Shown here piece after piece: positions 6,848 to 9,682 of a stretch of 9,682 nucleotides of DNA; position 1 is the first letter of the stretch; each line of letters starts with the position of its first letter. The stretch is taken from the NCBI GenBank assembly GCA_025351985.1, contig JANXUW010000452.1, positions 1-9,682 on the forward strand. Direction: 5' to 3'. Position numbers and translations under genes: made by a program. This stretch comes from Pseudolysobacter sp. Lineage in GTDB: Bacteria > Pseudomonadota > Gammaproteobacteria > Xanthomonadales > Rhodanobacteraceae. The notes beneath the pieces are model-generated. The model searched no databases, was not told the origin of the DNA, and worked only from the letters and a program-made list of their open reading frames with translations.

Positions 6848-7485
6848 GCTTCATGCTCGTCGCGACGCAGATCCCACAGGTAGTAGCCGAAGATCGTCCC
6901 GGAAATGACGCCGGCAACAATCACTTTCAGGCCGAAGCGTATCGTCAGCTCGCCGCCCAGCGCGTTGTAGACCAGCGTGATCAGATCGCCGATCAGAAAT
7001 CCGGCCGCCAGGAATAGCGTCATATACGTCAGCCAGCGGCGAGTGGCAGACAACCGTTTGACCGGACTTTTTCTCAGCGCGAGGCCCAGTTGACGCGATA
7101 CAAACAGGAAGACCGGAAATGCGATGAGAATCGACGCGATCGACCAGCGCATGCTCTCCTCGGGCGAGCCCCAGTAATTTTGCATCGCAGGATCGGGCCA
7201 CGCGCGATTGATCAGATCGAACAGCAAACTGCCAAGGTGATACGCGCTGAGATAAAGCGCGGTGAAAAGCACGAGATAAAAAAATGCATCGCGTGCTGAC
7301 AAATGCGGTCGAGGTTTTGGCACCGGCACGGGGAAGTCGAGATCGGCATACGCATCGAGCGCGCTCTGTGTTTGCTCACGCGCCCATCCCGCATGCAACA
7401 ACGCGTTTTGCACGCTGGCACGATCGACTCCGCGCAACAGTGCATCGCGTACGAATGTATCCAGATCCAGAGTGGCCGATGCCAT
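6844..7485 (-). CDS. DUF5671-type four-TM membrane protein
   Basis: A 213-residue protein. An N-terminal helical segment (1-50, including DTFVRDALLRGVDRASVQNALLHAGW) resembles a small UBA/CUE-like or regulatory helical bundle. A proline linker (52-60) follows, then four TM helices at about 67-90, 114-136, 151-174 and 184-205. The DAFFYLVLFTALYLSAYHLG first helix and the overall layout match DUF5671 as I remember it. The function is unknown. AAGGA lies just upstream of ATG 7485 (minus strand AAAGGATGAACA then ATG), a good ribosome binding site, so this looks like the first gene of the DUF5671-pseudopilin-lipoprotein-rhombosortase run. Its stop overlaps the next start. The promoter should lie within 7486-7604, shared with the divergent regulator. 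Confidence 0.8.
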   Translation of the reverse strand: MASATLDLDTFVRDALLRGVDRASVQNALLHAGWAREQTQSALDAYADLDFPVPVPKPRPHLSARDAFFYLVLFTALYLSAYHLGSLLFDLINRAWPDPAMQNYWGSPEESMRWSIASILIAFPVFLFVSRQLGLALRKSPVKRLSATRRWLTYMTLFLAAGFLIGDLITLVYNALGGELTIRFGLKVIVAGVISGTIFGYYLWDLRRDEHEA

Positions 7486-7524
7486 TGTTCATCCTTTGTG
7501 TGATGGAGTTTTGCTTATGGGGTA

Positions 7525-7536
7525 GCCGATTTCGGC
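7525..7536. promoter_or_regulatory. Short palindrome in the divergent intergenic region
   Basis: GCCGA-TT-TCGGC forms an inverted repeat 40 bp upstream of the DUF5671-type gene start, in the 176-bp gap (7486-7661) between that gene and the XRE regulator. It could be an operator for the minus-strand operon. It is short and could occur by chance. Confidence 0.3.
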
Positions 7537-7604
7537 GTGTTGATTGTGTCTGTGTCAGCGCAGCGTGGTGTGGAATTGCGGCGTCTGCAACTTTCATTGC
7601 GCGA

Positions 7605-7643
7605 TTGATACGATGCTATCCTTCGAGTATCAAATATTGATAC
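7605..7643 (+). promoter_or_regulatory. Promoter with overlapping palindromic operator for the XRE regulator
   Basis: TTGATA at 7605-7610 and TATCAA at 7628-7633 are separated by exactly 17 bases, a plausible sigma70 -35/-10 pair (5 and 4 matches to consensus). A perfect inverted repeat GTATCAA-ATA-TTGATAC covers 7627-7643, over the -10 and the probable start site. A further TTGATAC half-site at 7605-7611 overlaps the -35. Binding of a dimeric repressor here would block transcription. As the next gene encodes an XRE-type DNA-binding protein, negative autoregulation is likely (inference). Confidence 0.6.
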
Positions 7644-7661
7644 GTGACGATCGGGGGCGTT

Positions 7662-8402
7662 ATGGACGGTTCGAGATTGGTGGTGCAATCGATACGCGCT
7701 TTGCTGCGCCAGCGCGGCATCACGTATCGGCAATTGGCAGATCTGCTGGATGTCAGCGAACCGACGATCAAACGTGATTTCAGTCGCGGCGATTTTTCGC
7801 TGAGCCGGCTCGATCGCATCTGCGCGGCGCTTGATGTGTCGCTCGGCGATCTGGTGCTGGGCAACGTATTGCCGAGTGCCGCGCTGACCCAGCTCAGCGA
7901 GCGGCAGGAGCGTGCGCTGGTGCGTGAGCCGCGCTTGCTGGTAGTAACTTATCTGTTGGTCAACGACTGGAAATTGAGCGAAGTGATGTCGATGTTTGCG
8001 CTCGACGAAAACGCGCTCGTTTCCGTATTGTTGCGTCTGGATGCATTGCAGATCATCGCGTATCGACCGCCGAATCGGATCAAGAAACTCACGGCACGAA
8101 ATTTCTCGTGGCGCAAGGATGGCCCGGTGCATGAGTTCTTCGTCACGCGCGTCGCGCCGGAATTCCTGCGTGCACGCTTTGACGAACCGAGCGACGAGCT
8201 GCATTTTATCGGCGGCACGTTATCAGCGGCTTCGTTGGCGCGACTGAAAATGTCGATCGCTCAGCTGGTCCAGGAATTCGAGGAATTGGCGCGTCGGGAT
8301 TCCCGGTTGCCGCTGGATGTTCGTGACGGCTGCAGCGCTTTGCTGGCTTTGCGCAAGTGGGAATTTTCCGAGTTCACCAAACTCCGGCGGCGCGGATCAT
8401 GA
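7662..8402 (+). CDS. XRE-family helix-turn-helix transcriptional regulator
   Basis: A 246-residue cytoplasmic DNA-binding protein. The HTH covers about 11-64: IRALLRQRGITYRQLADLLD, then the recognition helix region SEPTIKRDFSRGDFSLSRLD, ending ALDVSLGDL, as in the lambda Cro/C1 (XRE) fold. The C-terminal 175 residues hold no domain I can name. A winged-helix-like stretch (about 84-135, LVNDWKLSEVMSMFALDENA and LLRLDALQIIAY) is followed by an acidic/aromatic region and a helical end with ALLALRKWEFSEF, which suggests a regulator family of its own. The frame is open to a GTG at 7644, but ATG 7662 is preceded by GGGGGC and starts closer to the HTH, so it is chosen. The operator-like palindrome upstream suggests self-repression. 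A response regulator gene follows 202 bp downstream on the same strand. Confidence 0.85.
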   Translation: MDGSRLVVQSIRALLRQRGITYRQLADLLDVSEPTIKRDFSRGDFSLSRLDRICAALDVSLGDLVLGNVLPSAALTQLSERQERALVREPRLLVVTYLLVNDWKLSEVMSMFALDENALVSVLLRLDALQIIAYRPPNRIKKLTARNFSWRKDGPVHEFFVTRVAPEFLRARFDEPSDELHFIGGTLSAASLARLKMSIAQLVQEFEELARRDSRLPLDVRDGCSALLALRKWEFSEFTKLRRRGS

Positions 8403-8604
8403 TCTTGAGTTTGCCGCAAAAGTGCTGTTACGCCTGATTTCGCGACTGCATTTCTTCGTGTCGGGGGCGACCCCGCGATTGCATATTTACGTTTGTGCTC
8501 CGTAATTGAGTAAAATATTTTCGTTTGCTTTACGATCAAAGAATATATCTGCGATAAAACCCTCTGAAGCGCACTCTGTGTTGCGCATGTCTGGCGATTG
8601 AAAG
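8403..8604 (+). promoter_or_regulatory. AT-rich upstream region of the response regulator gene
   Basis: This 202-bp gap holds a short GNRA-type hairpin (CGGGG-GCGA-CCCCG, 8462-8475) without a T-tract, then a markedly AT-rich stretch at 8503-8558 unlike its surroundings. TTGAGT (8506-8511) with TACGAT (8531-8536, 19-base spacer) is one poor promoter candidate. AT-rich DNA here probably marks the response regulator promoter. No ORF or known RNA motif is evident. Confidence 0.35.
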
Positions 8605-9303
8605 ATGACTACCAGTGAACTCGTGATCGGCTTGCTCGAAGACGATGCCGATCAAGCCAGTCTGATCGAGGCGTGGTTGCTCGAGGCCGGTTATGTCACG
8701 CGTTTGTTTCGTTCTGCCGCAGAATTTCGCCGGCGCCTTGGCGCAGGTGCGGTCGATCTGCTATTGCTCGACTGGAACCTGCCGGAAAGCAGCGGCATCG
8801 AAGTGCTGCACGCGTTGCGCACCTCATCGCATCCGAACTTGCCGGTCATTTTTCTTACCGCTCGCGTGCGCGAAGAAGACATTGTGCAGGGACTCAACAG
8901 CGGCGCCGACGATTACGTCAGCAAGCCCGCGAAAAAGGCCGAATTACTCGCGCGTATCGCGGCGGTGTTGCGTCGTCGCGGTGCCGAGGCGGAAAAAATG
9001 GATACGCTCGTTCTGGGCGTCTACCTCTTTGATTTGCTGCGCCGTGTCGCCAGTATCGAAGGCCGCGAAGTGGAGCTGACCAATCGCGAGTTCGACCTCG
9101 CGCTGTATCTGTTCCGCCGCCAGGGCCGCATCGTCAGCCGCAATTCGTTGCTCGAAGACGTGTGGAATCTCAGCGCCGAAGTATCCACGCGCACGGTCGA
9201 TACGCACATCAGCCGGCTGCGCAAGAAACTCGAACTCGATGATCGGCACGGCTGGCGACTCGCGGCGATCTACCAGCACGGATATCGCCTCGAACCGATT
9301 TGA
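8605..9303 (+). CDS. OmpR/PhoB-family response regulator
   Basis: A 232-residue two-component DNA-binding regulator. The receiver domain (about 6-122) has acidic residues E12-D13-D14, phosphoacceptor D56 (LLLLDWNLP), T85 (FLTAR), Y104 and K107 (DDYVSKP), so it is expected to be phosphorylatable. The C-terminal winged-helix domain (about 132-232) shows ELTNREFDLALYLF, the recognition helix around STRTVDTHISRLRKKL and the closing GYRLEPI hairpin. ATG 8605 is the first start in frame; its Shine-Dalgarno site (GAAAG) is weak. No histidine kinase lies beside it (XRE regulator upstream, a convergent kelch gene 22 bp downstream), so the partner kinase is elsewhere or outside the window. The target genes are unknown. 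Confidence 0.95.
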   Translation: MTTSELVIGLLEDDADQASLIEAWLLEAGYVTRLFRSAAEFRRRLGAGAVDLLLLDWNLPESSGIEVLHALRTSSHPNLPVIFLTARVREEDIVQGLNSGADDYVSKPAKKAELLARIAAVLRRRGAEAEKMDTLVLGVYLFDLLRRVASIEGREVELTNREFDLALYLFRRQGRIVSRNSLLEDVWNLSAEVSTRTVDTHISRLRKKLELDDRHGWRLAAIYQHGYRLEPI

Positions 9304-9310
9304 ATAGCCC

Positions 9311-9343
9311 GCACTCGTGGCGTTATCAGTGCTGATTGAGTGC
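9311..9343. terminator. Nested inverted repeats between convergent genes
   Basis: GCACTC (9311-9316) pairs with GAGTGC (9338-9343) around an inner ATCAG-TG-CTGAT (9325-9336) that includes the kelch-gene stop. The response regulator and kelch genes end 22 bp apart, head on, so a two-way transcription stop is expected here. There is no T-tract on either side, so intrinsic termination is uncertain. Confidence 0.3.
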
Positions 9344-9682
9344 CAGCGCAGAGCCATCGAAACCGTCGGCGAACAGCACATCGCTTTTCACCGAAATGAC
9401 TTGCGCGATGCTGGGGATGGCGTTGACGAACATCGTCAGCGCATAGGCTCCGGGCAGCAGGCCGGACAGCGGCGCACTGGTGTAACTCGTATCGGATCGA
9501 CTCGAATTTACGGCGGGAGATATCCACGCCATTTGTTCGTTGTCGATGCGCCGCAACTGCAGCAGCGGCGAGTTGGTCGCGCTGCTGTTGGTACCACCGC
9601 CGGAGCCTTCGCTATCGCCGGCAAAGCCGCTGCCGGTCAGTTGCAGCGCTTGCGTGACGAACAAGGGGTTATTGATGCTGCC
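9326..9682 (-). CDS. C-terminal part of a kelch/galactose-oxidase-like secreted protein (partial)
   Basis: The last 118 codons of a gene that enters from the right edge; no start is in the window. The segment reads NNPLFVTQALQLTGSGF, EGSGGGT, ATNSPLLQLRRIDNEQMAW, then SDTSYTSAPLSGLLPGAYAL, MFVNAIPSIAQVISV. This is the immunoglobulin-like C-terminal domain that follows kelch propellers in many extracellular bacterial proteins (galactose-oxidase C-terminal domain type). The end is SDVLFADGFDGSALALNQH, a short tail with no TM helix or GlyGly/IPTL signal. In Lysobacterales, tails of the LFADGFE type recur on unrelated secreted proteins (from memory). Composition and function of the N-terminal part cannot be judged. 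It is probably secreted; the substrate, if any, is unknown. Confidence 0.8.
   Translation of the reverse strand, partial: GSINNPLFVTQALQLTGSGFAGDSEGSGGGTNSSATNSPLLQLRRIDNEQMAWISPAVNSSRSDTSYTSAPLSGLLPGAYALTMFVNAIPSIAQVISVKSDVLFADGFDGSALALNQH

Noticed and set aside
7515..8204. 229-codon minus-strand frame opposite the XRE regulator
   Set aside because: It is antisense to a gene with a clear HTH. The translation is rich in Arg/Gln/His and lacks a domain.
8462..8475. Intrinsic terminator after the XRE regulator gene
   Set aside because: There is only a 5-bp stem with a GCGA loop and no following T-tract.

Overview
The window looks chromosomal, from a moderately GC-rich gammaproteobacterium, most likely of the order Lysobacterales (Xanthomonadales), perhaps near Rhodanobacteraceae. 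The clues are the aroK-aroB-(small gene)-hemE order, a rhombosortase paired with a rhombotarget lipoprotein, a REP-type hairpin ending in GGAATGACG, and a kelch-type secreted protein with an LFADGFDGS tail. No phage, transposase, plasmid, CRISPR, rRNA or tRNA gene is visible. The taxon is inferred from memory of these families, not from a search.

Region A (about 1-3396, minus strand) is housekeeping. Shikimate kinase (aroK) is followed after a few bases by 3-dehydroquinate synthase (aroB), then a tiny WGR-domain protein, then uroporphyrinogen decarboxylase (hemE). An imperfect long hairpin of about 142 bp with near-identical 17-bp ends (1276-1417) sits between the WGR gene and hemE. Downstream of hemE is a REP-like perfect hairpin followed by five 14-bp repeats carrying A-tracts (24-131).

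Region B (3508-4865, plus strand) is a two-gene unit: exosortase H (xrtH), an inner-membrane cysteine transpeptidase-like enzyme for C-terminal sorting signals, and an atypical NAD(P)-binding SDR protein joined to it by a GTGA stop/start overlap.

Region C (4899-7485, minus strand) converges on region B. Reading 5' to 3' it encodes a four-TM DUF5671-type protein, a pseudopilin-like one-TM protein (ATGA overlap), a rhombotarget lipoprotein with an N-terminal lipobox and a GlyGly-CTERM-like tail, and a rhombosortase (23-bp overlap). The last two are an enzyme and its likely substrate. Two unrelated C-terminal protein-sorting enzymes, XrtH and rhombosortase, thus lie about 0.9 kb apart (end of xrtH to end of the rhombosortase gene).

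Region D (7486-9682) is regulatory plus one secreted-protein fragment. An XRE-type regulator has a promoter with a perfect 7-3-7 palindrome over its -10, consistent with autoregulation. An OmpR/PhoB-type response regulator without a neighbouring kinase follows. The C-terminal part of a kelch-family extracellular protein runs off the right edge on the minus strand.

The most interesting parts are the co-located sorting systems, the possible DUF5671/pseudopilin extension of the rhombosortase operon, and the palindromic element between the WGR gene and hemE.
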